Assembly: GCA_022562085.1 (NCBI GenBank)
Contig: JADFPY010000013.1
Span: 1 to 34,491 of the forward strand
Direction: 5' to 3'
DNA: 34,491 nucleotides
Source of the DNA: a candidate division KSB1 bacterium
Lineage (GTDB): Bacteria > Zhuqueibacterota > Zhuqueibacteria > Oceanimicrobiales > Oceanimicrobiaceae
Shown here one piece after another: positions 25,565 through 33,385 of the stretch; position 1 is the stretch's first letter; each line of letters starts with the position of its first letter. The notes under the pieces were generated by a model. The model did not search any database. It saw only the letters and a program-made list of their open reading frames with translations, and was not told where the DNA came from. The translations under genes and the position numbers were made by a program.

Positions 25565-26665
25565 TCATATTTGATTAGGCGGTGAATATTTCCCGGTTGA
25601 TAAATCCGGGTTGCTGCTCACCTGAACCGTTTGCGCTTGGCCCTCAGACAACTCAATAGTTATCCTGTCACCGGAGACCTCATTAGTGCCCTTGTACTCC
25701 TTTTCTTCTATAATATGATATAAGCTCGTTGCTTGATTTTCTATGATAACTTTCTTTAGTTCATTCGCATCCCCAAAAAAGAACTCCATGGTCTGGCCCG
25801 TTAGTTTATTCAGCCATTTTCCTCTATCTAAAGTGTCCGCATCCGAAGTCGCCAAAGCATTGCCTGTCACGACCGCCCTGGTTAACTTGGAATCATTCAA
25901 ATAGAGCTTCAAAGTATCACCTGAGATTTGCTGATTTCTTTGTAAGACTTTAGGGGAATCGTTTAAAGTAATTTCTTTTTCCGATTTAATATATTCTGCT
26001 TGCCCGCAGGTTGCTTTAATACCCGGTTGAATAATTACAACATTTCCTTTGGCGATAATTCGCTGACCACTTTCAAAGATTTCCATGGTGTCCGCCAGAA
26101 TTCTCATAATTTCACTGCCGAGGCTGTCGTGTTGAATGAGAACAGGGTCGTCAAATACTTTCCCATACTTCTCTTCTCGCTGATAGCTAGCAAATCCCCC
26201 GGTAAGAATCGTCCTCTCTTTTGAATCTATTTTTCGAACATCCCCTTCGGAAACTAATCTTTTTTGCTTTTGAAAATATGTCATCCGATTCGCAGTAGTC
26301 GTATCGGTTTCTGTAAAGCTCCTGACATTTCCGATTGCGACTTGTTTAAATTCCATCGAGTAAACATAAACCGTATCCGCAAACAGATTCTGTTCTTCAT
26401 CATAAATATGAACGTTGCCAATTAGAGCGAACGGATCTTCATCGATGATTTGGGAAGCGAGATCACATTCAATAGTCGTCTTCCCCTGCTTGAGCTTAAC
26501 ATTACCTTCCAAAACTTGTTGTACTTTTTGACCAATTGTTTCTCGTTTTAAAAGATCAGCAGAAATCAGCCTCAACCGTTCTTCTTTGTCCTGGCTGAAT
26601 GTTGCGCCTGGAGTAGAAAAAATCAGAGTTAGCAAAAAGATCGTATTAGTTTGTATTCTTCTCAT
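25565..26665 (-). CDS. LptA/OstA-like periplasmic LPS-transport protein
   Basis: A signal peptide (about residues 1-24, ending ATFSQ) precedes repeated short beta-strand units of the OstA/LptA jellyroll type: VLEGNVKLKQGKTTIECDLA, then ALIGNVHIYDEEQNLFADTVY, then IIAKGNVVIIQPGIKATCGQ and further copies. At 366 residues it is roughly twice the size of E. coli LptA, as in many non-proteobacterial LPS makers. It should bridge LPS across the periplasm together with LptC. Its start overlaps the end of lptC by 20 bases. Confidence 0.82.
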   Translation of the reverse strand: MRRIQTNTIFLLTLIFSTPGATFSQDKEERLRLISADLLKRETIGQKVQQVLEGNVKLKQGKTTIECDLASQIIDEDPFALIGNVHIYDEEQNLFADTVYVYSMEFKQVAIGNVRSFTETDTTTANRMTYFQKQKRLVSEGDVRKIDSKERTILTGGFASYQREEKYGKVFDDPVLIQHDSLGSEIMRILADTMEIFESGQRIIAKGNVVIIQPGIKATCGQAEYIKSEKEITLNDSPKVLQRNQQISGDTLKLYLNDSKLTRAVVTGNALATSDADTLDRGKWLNKLTGQTMEFFFGDANELKKVIIENQATSLYHIIEEKEYKGTNEVSGDRITIELSEGQAQTVQVSSNPDLSTGKYSPPNQI

Positions 26666-27224
26666 CCTTGAAGTCGAGTTGTAACTTTTTCTGCGTAACT
26701 CCTGTTGGCTTTTTGATGGTCCAGTTTTTTAAAGATTTTCCTGATTCGAATCCGTGGCCGAAAATCGTATCATTGTCCGCCGTAATAAATCTCACAAAGT
26801 CTTCGGAAGTGATTTTGCTTTGATTTTGAGTCAGGCGAAGCGACGATGTATTTAATTGGATCCCGTCTTTTGACCATACAACGACTTGGCCCGTTAAATC
26901 AATATTGGTTGTATTTTCGTTCAAAAAAGCTTCATCGGCTCGAATTCGTAAAATTTGGTCTTCGTTTTCATCAAAAAACTCAAACTCAACCCCATCGACA
27001 AACTTAACCAATTTCTTTTTTGAAAATCTTTTCATGTGAACATACTTAATTTTGGAAGATACTTTGCCCTTGTTCGTGGAGACCACGGTCGAATTCCACC
27101 CTTCCTGATCGGGAATATCAGTCAAGGCCTGGTTGGTCGCGGTTACTGCCCTATCGGACTGACACGATAACGTCAAAATCAAAAATGCACAAAAAGTAAA
27201 AGTTTTAAAAAATTTAAAATACAT
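26646..27224 (-). CDS. lptC: LptC-like lipoprotein of the LPS transport system
   Basis: The N-terminus MYFKFFKTFTFCAFLILTLSC is a lipoprotein signal with lipobox LTLSC (Cys21). LptC of E. coli is instead a single-pass membrane protein. The mature part has the LptC pattern: VEFEFFDENEDQILRIRADEAFLNE, then TNIDLTGQVVVWSKDGIQLNTSSLRL, and later DNDTIFGHGFES. A GTG start at 27248 would add eight residues; I prefer the ATG at 27224, which gives a normal-length signal peptide, though neither has a clear Shine-Dalgarno. It is followed by lptA-like, lptB and rpoN. Confidence 0.82.
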   Translation of the reverse strand: MYFKFFKTFTFCAFLILTLSCQSDRAVTATNQALTDIPDQEGWNSTVVSTNKGKVSSKIKYVHMKRFSKKKLVKFVDGVEFEFFDENEDQILRIRADEAFLNENTTNIDLTGQVVVWSKDGIQLNTSSLRLTQNQSKITSEDFVRFITADNDTIFGHGFESGKSLKNWTIKKPTGVTQKKLQLDFKDEKNTN

Positions 27225-27311
27225 ACAAAATTGAACGATGACTTTCACAATGAAATGTCTTAATTAAGCCTGCTGTTTGTTTCTTTTGTAATGAACAGCC
27301 GCTTTTACAAA

Positions 27312-27631
27312 TTATCTAAAAAGAGGATGCCCCGCCAGTACCCGAGACTTTAACTCCGGATGAAACTGCACACCAAAATACCATGGATGATCATGAAGTT
27401 GAACAATTTCGTCGGTTTCGGCGTCATCATCGGTGACATACACCTCGCCGTACTGGTACGGACTCAGTGTTCCGGGATCGACGTTTATGTAGGGATCCAA
27501 TTTAAGAATAGTTATTTTTAAGCTAGGTGATTTTAGTAGCAGCCCAATGGATGCTGATGCAATGCCCTTACCAAGTGAAGATACACCCCCCCGGTAATAA
27601 AAATATATTTTGTTTTAGGATTTACAGGCAT
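27312..27631 (-). pseudogene. pyrG: CTP synthase relic, both ends kept and the middle deleted
   Basis: The first part reads [16 protein letters not shown], then after a one-base deletion [38 protein letters not shown], and [16 protein letters not shown]. These are the first 55-60 residues of CTP synthase, including the glycine-rich loop. The sequence then jumps to [20 protein letters not shown], then KSR and HPLFR, the extreme C-terminal end of the glutaminase domain. Roughly 420 codons between are missing. Another single-base loss brings the stop early, after HPLFR. It cannot encode an active enzyme, so a functional pyrG should exist elsewhere. Its place just upstream of lptC matches the pyrG-kds-lpt-rpoN order common in Gram-negatives. 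Confidence 0.85.
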
Positions 27632-27692
27632 TCAATACCCTCTAGTATTTATTTTTTTCGTATCTAATAAATTCGTTAAACACCATTGTATT

Positions 27693-27980
27693 CTAACCAA
27701 TTACTTTCGGTACGCTAAAGTAGCTCTGTTTTTTTTTCGGCGCATTTGCAAGAGCCTGTTCTTGCTCAAGCCAGTTTTGTGCCTTATCTTCTCTAAGAAT
27801 ATTCTTCAAATCAATTATATGCGAAGTCGGCTCAACAGCTTTCGTATCTAACTCATTCAGCCTTTCAACATAAGCCACAATTTGATCCAACTCTTTAGCC
27901 AATTTTTCTTTTTCCTCAAAAGAAAACTCAAGCCTGGAGAGTGTTGCGATCTTTTCTACATCTTCGATTTTTATGGGCAT
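27693..27980 (-). CDS. gatC: GatC subunit of aspartyl/glutamyl-tRNA amidotransferase
   Basis: GatC holds together GatA and GatB, which convert Glu-tRNA(Gln) or Asp-tRNA(Asn) to the amide forms. The 95-residue protein matches the family: VEKIATLSRLEFSFEEKEKLAKELDQIVAYVERLNELDT, then VEPTSHI and LREDKA, ending in FSVPKVIG. The ATG at 27980 follows an AGAGG motif, with an in-frame GTG directly in front. It is alone here; gatA and gatB are not adjacent. Confidence 0.95.
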   Translation of the reverse strand: MPIKIEDVEKIATLSRLEFSFEEKEKLAKELDQIVAYVERLNELDTKAVEPTSHIIDLKNILREDKAQNWLEQEQALANAPKKKQSYFSVPKVIG

Positions 27981-28026
27981 CACACCTCTTGAAAAAACAG
28001 ACTTTCAGGCCTAAAATAGCAGCCGT

Positions 28027-28055
28027 AATATAAAATAAATGGAATTGATTGTCAA
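28027..28055 (-). promoter_or_regulatory. Strong sigma-70 promoter upstream of gatC
   Basis: A perfect -35 box TTGACA (28050-28055) and a -10 box TATATT (28027-28032) are 17 bases apart on the minus strand, 47 bases before the gatC start. It lies just past the rpmA terminator, so it begins a new transcription unit. Confidence 0.8.
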
Positions 28056-28116
28056 GGTCAATTTAGGCAGTTGGCATAATTTTTGTAAATGTTACATTTA
28101 TGAGACTTCACAAATA

Positions 28117-28147
28117 CAAAAAAGAGCAGCAAATTTTGCTGCTCTTT
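28117..28147 (-). terminator. Rho-independent terminator after rpmA
   Basis: AAAGAGCAGC and GCTGCTCTTT (28121-28147) pair across a short AT loop. On the minus strand the stem is followed by a run of Ts, 29 bases past the rpmA stop. It closes the rng-rplU-rpmA unit. Confidence 0.9.
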
Positions 28148-28175
28148 AAGTATTTTAGCAAAATTTAAAGAGAAC

Positions 28176-28433
28176 TCAAATCTTCGTCATGATATTCACC
28201 ACTTTCCTATGCCGTCCCTTGCGTTGAAATTTAACGGTTCCTTCAGCCAGCGCAAAAAGAGTATCATCTTTCCCAATACCAACATTGAGACCGGGATGAA
28301 ATTTTGTCCCTCTTTGCCTGACAATTATACTCCCTGCTGTAACTAACTGTCCACCATATCTTTTTACACCGAGAAACTGCGGATTGCTATCCCGGCCATT
28401 TTTAGAACTTCCTACACCTTTCTTATGTGCCAT
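28176..28433 (-). CDS. rpmA: 50S ribosomal protein L27
   Basis: L27 lies near the peptidyl transferase centre of the large subunit. The 85-residue sequence begins [20 protein letters not shown] and contains [36 protein letters not shown], the full family signature. The N-terminus is the non-extended form that needs no protease trimming as in Firmicutes. Its ATG directly follows the rplU stop, with AAGGAGG at the end of rplU. Confidence 0.98.
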   Translation of the reverse strand: MAHKKGVGSSKNGRDSNPQFLGVKRYGGQLVTAGSIIVRQRGTKFHPGLNVGIGKDDTLFALAEGTVKFQRKGRHRKVVNIMTKI

Positions 28434-28778
28434 TTACTTTGCCTCCTTCGATTCTTCCTTGCTCTTACTGGCCGCTATGCTCTGAATTTCCAATTTAGTA
28501 TAATCCTGTCTATGCCCCCTTTTGACTTCAAAGCCTTTACGTCTTTTCTTCTTATAAACAATGACTTTCTTCCCGCGCTCAAAGCTTAATATCTTTGCTT
28601 TAACCGTTGCGTCCTTGAGAGTTGGCTGGCCAACGGAAACCTTACCCTGGTCAGAAACAAGCAAAACCCTGTCGAACTCAACGCTTTTGCCAACTTCGCC
28701 GACTACTTTCGGAACCAGGATGTTGTCCTTATTGCTAACCTTAAATTGCTTACCTGCTATATCTATAATCGCATACAT
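28434..28778 (-). CDS. rplU: 50S ribosomal protein L21
   Basis: L21 binds 23S rRNA. The sequence [20 protein letters not shown] and onward, with [24 protein letters not shown], is typical. The C-terminal [15 protein letters not shown] is a charged extension of moderate length. A strong ribosome binding site (AAGGGAGGTG) precedes the ATG. It is co-transcribed with rng upstream and rpmA downstream. Confidence 0.98.
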   Translation of the reverse strand: MYAIIDIAGKQFKVSNKDNILVPKVVGEVGKSVEFDRVLLVSDQGKVSVGQPTLKDATVKAKILSFERGKKVIVYKKKRRKGFEVKRGHRQDYTKLEIQSIAASKSKEESKEAK

Positions 28779-28838
28779 TATGTTAACACCTCCCTTAAAT
28801 ATACCCCAAATATGTTTTCGTCAGAATTACAAAAATCC

Positions 28839-30359
28839 TTATGAATGGAACTCTTCAGTTACGTCCTTTTCGGTTTTCTTCACGATCATTTTGAACTGAT
28901 CGGTTTTAAGAGAATCATCTTTTTTGACTTCAATCTTAAGGCGATATTTCCACATCAGTCTTCTGATATTATTCATCATGCCATCAAGCATATACTCGGC
29001 GATCTGTGGATGAACAACCAATCGAAGAGACCATTCTTTTCTTTCTGCTTTAAATCTTTTGATCCATCTTTCAATTCTGGTTAAAACCATACTCTTAGAA
29101 ACCACTCTGCCCAAACCTTCGCAAGTTGGGCACGCCTCGCTAAAGGCAAAAAGTAAACTTGGACGAACCCGCTCACGAGTCATCTCAATCAACCCAAATT
29201 CACTTATTTGGGTGATGTTCGCTTGAGCTCTGCTTTTACGCAATTCACGACGAAATTCATTATACAGCTTTTTCTTGTTTTTGGGATCCAACATATCGAT
29301 AAAATCGATCACGATGATCCCACCGATGTCTCGCAACCGGAGTTGATGGGCAATCTCTCTTGCCCCTTCGAGGTTAATCCTAAGTATGTTTTCTTCGGGT
29401 TCTTTTCCACCCATAAACTTTCCACTGTTGACATCAACTGCAACCAATGCTTCTGTGTGATCGAATATTATATACCCCCCGCTTGGGGTCCAAACTTTTC
29501 TGGAAAGACTTTTTTGGATTTCACTTTCAATTCCAAATTTATCGAAAACAGGCTTCCGGCCTGTGTAAAGTTCCGCTCGGTTAGAAAGCGAAGGGGCCAC
29601 ATCTTTAAGATAAACCGTAATTTCCTTAAAAAGCTTTTTCGAGTCAATGACAACACGATCTACATCTTTGGTAAACAAATCACGAATGACACTGGAAGCC
29701 ATGGCAGCATCTTTGAAAATTAGACCTGGAGAGGTAGCTCGTTTAAGCTTCTGTTCTACGCGTTTCCACTGCTTGATTAGACCGTCTAAATCGGATTTTA
29801 ATATTTTTTCGTCCTTAGTTTCTGCTACCGTTCTTGCAATCAGCCCAAAACCCTCGGGCTTGATCCCGCGTACTCTTTTTTTGAGTTCCCTTTTTTCCTT
29901 AATCTTAAATATCTTTTTCGATACCCCCACGACATCAGAATTGGGAACGAGTACTAAAAACCTGCCGGGAAACGACAACTCTGTGGAAACTCTTGCACCC
30001 TTACTACTAATGGGTTCTTTGATAATTTGAACGAGAATCTCTTGCCCCTGTCTCGGGACAGGTCTTGTTGGGTTTCTCCTTGAGCTGCTCTGTTTCCCAT
30101 TTACATTGATAAAATCTTTATAGTCTAACAATTTATCACCGATATCCGAGAAATGTAGAAACGCATCCTGGCTGTGACCGATATCAACAAAAGCGGCGTG
30201 AATTCCCTTCACAACATTAACTACTTTTGCCAAATAAATATCGCCAACCATTCTTTCGTGTTCAGGTTGCTCAACAAAAAGCTCAACAAGTCTGCCGTTT
30301 TCTTGAATAGCAATCCGTGTCTCTCCAATCGACGAATTAATGATTATTTCCTTTTTCAT
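28839..30359 (-). CDS. rng: Ribonuclease E/G family endoribonuclease
   Basis: This enzyme cuts single-stranded RNA in rRNA maturation and mRNA decay. The 506-residue length fits RNase G. An S1-like domain (about residues 38-130) opens with GDIYLAKVVNVVKGIHAAFVDIGHSQDAFLH. The catalytic magnesium ligands are Asp309 (VDVNSGKFMG) and Asp352 (IIVIDFIDM), and the zinc-link CPTC is at 410-413. A linker of about 20 residues in the S1 domain (NGKQSSSRRNPTRPVPRQGQ) is partly encoded by a palindrome. The ATG at 30359 opens the conserved sequence; an in-frame start at 30386 adds nine unlikely residues. It heads the rng-rplU-rpmA unit. Confidence 0.94.
   Translation of the reverse strand: MKKEIIINSSIGETRIAIQENGRLVELFVEQPEHERMVGDIYLAKVVNVVKGIHAAFVDIGHSQDAFLHFSDIGDKLLDYKDFINVNGKQSSSRRNPTRPVPRQGQEILVQIIKEPISSKGARVSTELSFPGRFLVLVPNSDVVGVSKKIFKIKEKRELKKRVRGIKPEGFGLIARTVAETKDEKILKSDLDGLIKQWKRVEQKLKRATSPGLIFKDAAMASSVIRDLFTKDVDRVVIDSKKLFKEITVYLKDVAPSLSNRAELYTGRKPVFDKFGIESEIQKSLSRKVWTPSGGYIIFDHTEALVAVDVNSGKFMGGKEPEENILRINLEGAREIAHQLRLRDIGGIIVIDFIDMLDPKNKKKLYNEFRRELRKSRAQANITQISEFGLIEMTRERVRPSLLFAFSEACPTCEGLGRVVSKSMVLTRIERWIKRFKAERKEWSLRLVVHPQIAEYMLDGMMNNIRRLMWKYRLKIEVKKDDSLKTDQFKMIVKKTEKDVTEEFHS
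30047..30062. repeat. Palindrome inside rng
   Basis: CCTGTCTCGGGACAGG forms a 6-bp stem with a TCGG loop, encoding residues 100-105 (PVPRQG) of the RNase. It lies in a variable linker and keeps the reading frame. Confidence 0.55.
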
Positions 30360-30408
30360 ATTTCTACTTGTAATACTCCTATTCAAAATTTTGATTCACA
30401 ATTTACAC

Positions 30409-30437
30409 AAAATAAATCCTTGTTGGGAGACTGTCAA
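30409..30437 (-). promoter_or_regulatory. Probable sigma-70 promoter of rng-rplU-rpmA
   Basis: A perfect TTGACA (30432-30437) and TATTTT (30409-30414) are separated by 17 bases on the minus strand, about 50 bases before the rng start. It sits just after the terminator of the preceding gene. Confidence 0.6.
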
Positions 30438-30454
30438 AGAACATTTCTATAAAC

Positions 30455-30476
30455 AAAAAGGGATATCTCTATCCCT
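30455..30476 (-). terminator. Rho-independent terminator before rng
   Basis: AGGGATA and TATCCCT pair over seven bases around a four-base loop (30459-30476). On the minus strand a T-tract follows. It ends transcription coming from the HD-domain gene, about 100 bases past its stop. Confidence 0.75.
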
Positions 30477-30577
30477 CTAACATTTTCTGCAAAGGCAACT
30501 GTTATTATAAACAAAATATCAATTATTTGCAAGAAATTTTTGCTTTGTTTGTCTGTCGGATAAATTGTGCGCACAAG

Positions 30578-31246
30578 TTACAATAAAATATTTTCGTTAA
30601 CAACAAGCCTAAATTGATAACCGAGAAAATTAGCTGCCCGTTTACAGTAAAGCATTCGATTAAGAAAAATCTCAAAATATTCCATAACCGAGGAAATATC
30701 CAAATCAATTGTTAACGCCAATGATATTGTTGTGTTGGGGCTATCGATTTCCAGAATAGATTTATTGACGGCATAATTCACCCGGTCATGAATATCAAAT
30801 TTAATCATGTCGGGGTTTCGCACGCGTGAACGATGAACATCTGATTTATCCGCAAGGATCAGTCCTGCGGAGACTTTGCTCACCGGCTCCCAGCCATCGT
30901 CGTCATGATTCCCGATTGCAGCCACAATTGCGGTAATTTCGTCCATATCCATGCCGAGATCTTTTAGCATCGTATGCGCCAATACCGCTCCCGTATAGGG
31001 ATGATTAAAGCGATTAAAAACATTTCCTACATCGTGAAGATAACCTGCAATAGCCGACAACTCGGCCTCTCGGTACGGCACACCCAATTTTGTCAAAGTC
31101 TCATATGCTCTTTTGGCTACTAAACTACAATGCCGTGGGCCGTGTTCAGTATAACCAATGACAGCTAAATTCTCATCTGCCCTTTTTATGTAGGCATGTA
31201 CCTGTGGGTCTGATTTAACTTCTTCTAAAGTTACTGCTTTTGACAT
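30578..31246 (-). CDS. HD-domain phosphohydrolase
   Basis: The 222-residue protein has an HD metal site: His35 and His39 (EHGPRHC), His71-Asp72 (YLHDVGN), His82, His114 (GNHDDD) and a later Asp133 (ILADKSD). Such enzymes hydrolyse phosphate bonds in nucleotides or cyclic dinucleotides; the substrate here is unknown. The last 70 residues (DIHDRVNYAVNKSILEIDSP and onward) resemble the C-terminal domain of a group of stand-alone HD proteins in bacteria and archaea. It follows the MBL-fold gene by 13 bases and ends in its own terminator. Confidence 0.82.
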   Translation of the reverse strand: MSKAVTLEEVKSDPQVHAYIKRADENLAVIGYTEHGPRHCSLVAKRAYETLTKLGVPYREAELSAIAGYLHDVGNVFNRFNHPYTGAVLAHTMLKDLGMDMDEITAIVAAIGNHDDDGWEPVSKVSAGLILADKSDVHRSRVRNPDMIKFDIHDRVNYAVNKSILEIDSPNTTISLALTIDLDISSVMEYFEIFLNRMLYCKRAANFLGYQFRLVVNENILL

Positions 31247-31259
31247 CTGTTTATTACCA

Positions 31260-31889
31260 CTAATTATTTTGAATTAAAAAAGGATTGGTTTGTTTTTCTT
31301 TTTTGATGGTTGTTGCTGGGCCATGACCCGAATAGATAACCGTGTCATCACCCAATGGAAACAGTTTGGTCTTAATCGAATTGATTAAAATATCAAAATC
31401 ACCGCCAGGCAAATCTGTTCTTCCAATTGATCCGGAGAAAAGTACATCGCCTACGAAAGCGACTTTTTGGGTTACAAAGGAAACGTTGCCGGGAGAATGA
31501 CCTGGCGTGTGAAGGACCTCGAACTTTTTCTTGCCAAATTCAATGGTGTCTCCTTCCTCTATATATTTGTCAATCTTTGGAATAGCCGAAACCGACATCC
31601 CAAATGCAGAGGCCTGCATCGGCAAGCCATCTAACAAGAATTGATCGTCCCGATGCATCAGCACTGGAGCATCGATTTCATTTTGGAGCGTACCCAATTC
31701 TTTAACATGATCTAAATGAGCATGGGTGATTAAAATATATTTAATCTCAAGTTTTAGCGCTGCCACTTTTTCCAGAATTCTATTAATTTCATCACCGGGA
31801 TCAATGATGACACCTTCGCTAGTTCCTTCGCAACCAACGACATAACAATTTTCTGCAAACGGACCTACTTCCAGAGTTTCGATAACCAT
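31260..31889 (-). CDS. MBL-fold metallo-hydrolase, glyoxalase II-like
   Basis: The 209-residue protein has the full binuclear metal site: THAHLDH (residues 55-61), His131 in HTPGHSPG, Asp148 in FVGDVLF and His189 in YSGHGP. The order and the GSIGRTDLPGGD segment are those of glyoxalase II-like hydrolases, which cleave thioesters such as S-lactoylglutathione or related thiol adducts. The true substrate is not evident. It lies between the PHP gene and the HD gene with short gaps, so the three are probably one operon. Confidence 0.88.
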   Translation of the reverse strand: MVIETLEVGPFAENCYVVGCEGTSEGVIIDPGDEINRILEKVAALKLEIKYILITHAHLDHVKELGTLQNEIDAPVLMHRDDQFLLDGLPMQASAFGMSVSAIPKIDKYIEEGDTIEFGKKKFEVLHTPGHSPGNVSFVTQKVAFVGDVLFSGSIGRTDLPGGDFDILINSIKTKLFPLGDDTVIYSGHGPATTIKKEKQTNPFLIQNN

Positions 31890-31906
31890 AAATCTTATTT
31901 ACTTTA

Positions 31907-32737
31907 TTATCTAGCTGCTAATTCTTTTAAATTCTTGACAACTTCGTATGGCACTTTATACTTGCCGAGAGCTTCTTCGCCTTTACTCCCGCCATGAAAA
32001 TCAGAGCCTCCTGTTGTGAGTATGCCATTGCTTTCTGCCAATTGTTTTAGCTGGCGGGTTTTTTCATCATTGTGTTTGGGATGCACAACTTCAATCGCAT
32101 CGACCCCTTCTTTAATTAACGTCAGTAAGTCATCATCCGAAAGCTCTAATCCTGGATGAGCGATTGAACAGACACCACCCGCCGCTTTTACAAATTTAAG
32201 TACGACTTGAATATCAATTTTTAATTTGCCCACATGAGCGCGCTTGCCGTTGCCGATATATTTACTAAAAGCCTCTTGAAATGAATACACATACCCGTCA
32301 TCTAACAGAACATTTGCAATGTGAGGCCGCCCAACCGAACCATGCCCAGCTTTCTCCATGACCGCCTCGAACGAAATCGGCATGCCCAGTTTTGCTAAAC
32401 TTGCGACCATTCTTTCAGCGCGCTGAATTCTTGCTTTCTTGAAAAGATTTAAATGCTCAACCAATTCGGGGTTTCTATAATCGAAGCAATAACCAAGAAC
32501 ATGCAGATCAAAATGTTTATAGCTTACGCTGAGTTCCACACCGGGAATAACTTCCACACCCATCGTTTTTCCATATTCGATTGCTTCATCAAGGGCGCCA
32601 ATTTCATCATGGTCAACAATCGAGACCGTTTTTAAACCACGTGATAGAGTTTTATCAATTAACTCTTTGGGAGAATAATAGCCGTCGGAGTGATTTGTAT
32701 GAAGGTGTAAATCGGCACATCCATTTGCTTGAATCAT
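31907..32737 (-). CDS. PHP-domain phosphoesterase (YciV/RNase AM-like)
   Basis: The protein shows the PHP metal motifs: DLHLHTNHSDG near the N-terminus, VDHDEIGA, PGVELSV, SIAHPG and GGSDFHG near the C-terminus. This set matches the YciV group, including RNase AM and nucleoside 3',5'-bisphosphate phosphatases. I placed the start at the ATG opening MIQANGCADLHLH; a TTG at 32761, four bases after dcd, would add eight residues. The order dcd-PHP-MBL-HD with tiny gaps suggests co-expression. A nucleotide or RNA salvage role is inference. Confidence 0.85.
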   Translation of the reverse strand: MIQANGCADLHLHTNHSDGYYSPKELIDKTLSRGLKTVSIVDHDEIGALDEAIEYGKTMGVEVIPGVELSVSYKHFDLHVLGYCFDYRNPELVEHLNLFKKARIQRAERMVASLAKLGMPISFEAVMEKAGHGSVGRPHIANVLLDDGYVYSFQEAFSKYIGNGKRAHVGKLKIDIQVVLKFVKAAGGVCSIAHPGLELSDDDLLTLIKEGVDAIEVVHPKHNDEKTRQLKQLAESNGILTTGGSDFHGGSKGEEALGKYKVPYEVVKNLKELAAR

Positions 32738-32764
32738 AGTATTTTGAAACTTCCCGGTCAAAGT

Positions 32765-33319
32765 TTAAATTTTCGGCAAGGTAACTCCGGTCTGCCCTTG
32801 ATACTTCCCTTTTTTATCAGCATATGAAGTTAAACATTCTTCATCGCTTTCAAAAAACAAAATTTGTGCGATTCCCTCGCCGGAATAAATTTTAGCCGGC
32901 AGCGGAGTCGTATTAGAAACCTCGAGCGTGATATAGCCTTCCCAACACGGTTCAAGAGGTGTAACATTTGTAATAATCCCACATCGTGCATAAGTGGATT
33001 TCCCAACACAAATCGTCATAGTCTTTCTCGGAATCCTAAAATATTCGATGGTTCTACCCAGAGCGAACGAGTTAGGTGGCACAATACAAACTTCACCTTT
33101 AAAATCCACAAATGACTTTGGATCGAAATGCTTCGGATCAACAATTGTGGAATTGAGATTGGTAAAAATTTTATATTCATCCGCAATGCGCACATCATAT
33201 CCATACGAGGAAACACCATAAGAAATGACATTTTCACGAACCTGGCTTTCGACAAAAGGGTCTATCATCTTCTCTTCCAAAGCCATTTTTTTAATCCACT
33301 TATCGGGCTTAATCGCCAT
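32765..33319 (-). CDS. dcd: dCTP deaminase
   Basis: Dcd deaminates dCTP to dUTP (some also hydrolyse it to dUMP), supplying dTMP synthesis. The 184-residue protein carries [15 protein letters not shown], a [31 protein letters not shown] stretch, and the catalytic region [21 protein letters not shown] with its Glu. The C-terminus ([16 protein letters not shown]) is the loop closing over the active site. A GGAGGGG ribosome binding site precedes the ATG. The sequence alone does not settle whether it is mono- or bifunctional. Confidence 0.96.
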   Translation of the reverse strand: MAIKPDKWIKKMALEEKMIDPFVESQVRENVISYGVSSYGYDVRIADEYKIFTNLNSTIVDPKHFDPKSFVDFKGEVCIVPPNSFALGRTIEYFRIPRKTMTICVGKSTYARCGIITNVTPLEPCWEGYITLEVSNTTPLPAKIYSGEGIAQILFFESDEECLTSYADKKGKYQGQTGVTLPKI

Positions 33320-33385
33320 TTTTTCCCCTCCAGTGTGATTTATATATTTTCGACTAATTTTAAGTATTCCTTTATTTTATTATTT

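Noticed and set aside
27643-27665. Small hairpin followed by Ts on the plus strand
   Set aside because: No plus-strand gene ends here, and the stem is only five base pairs.
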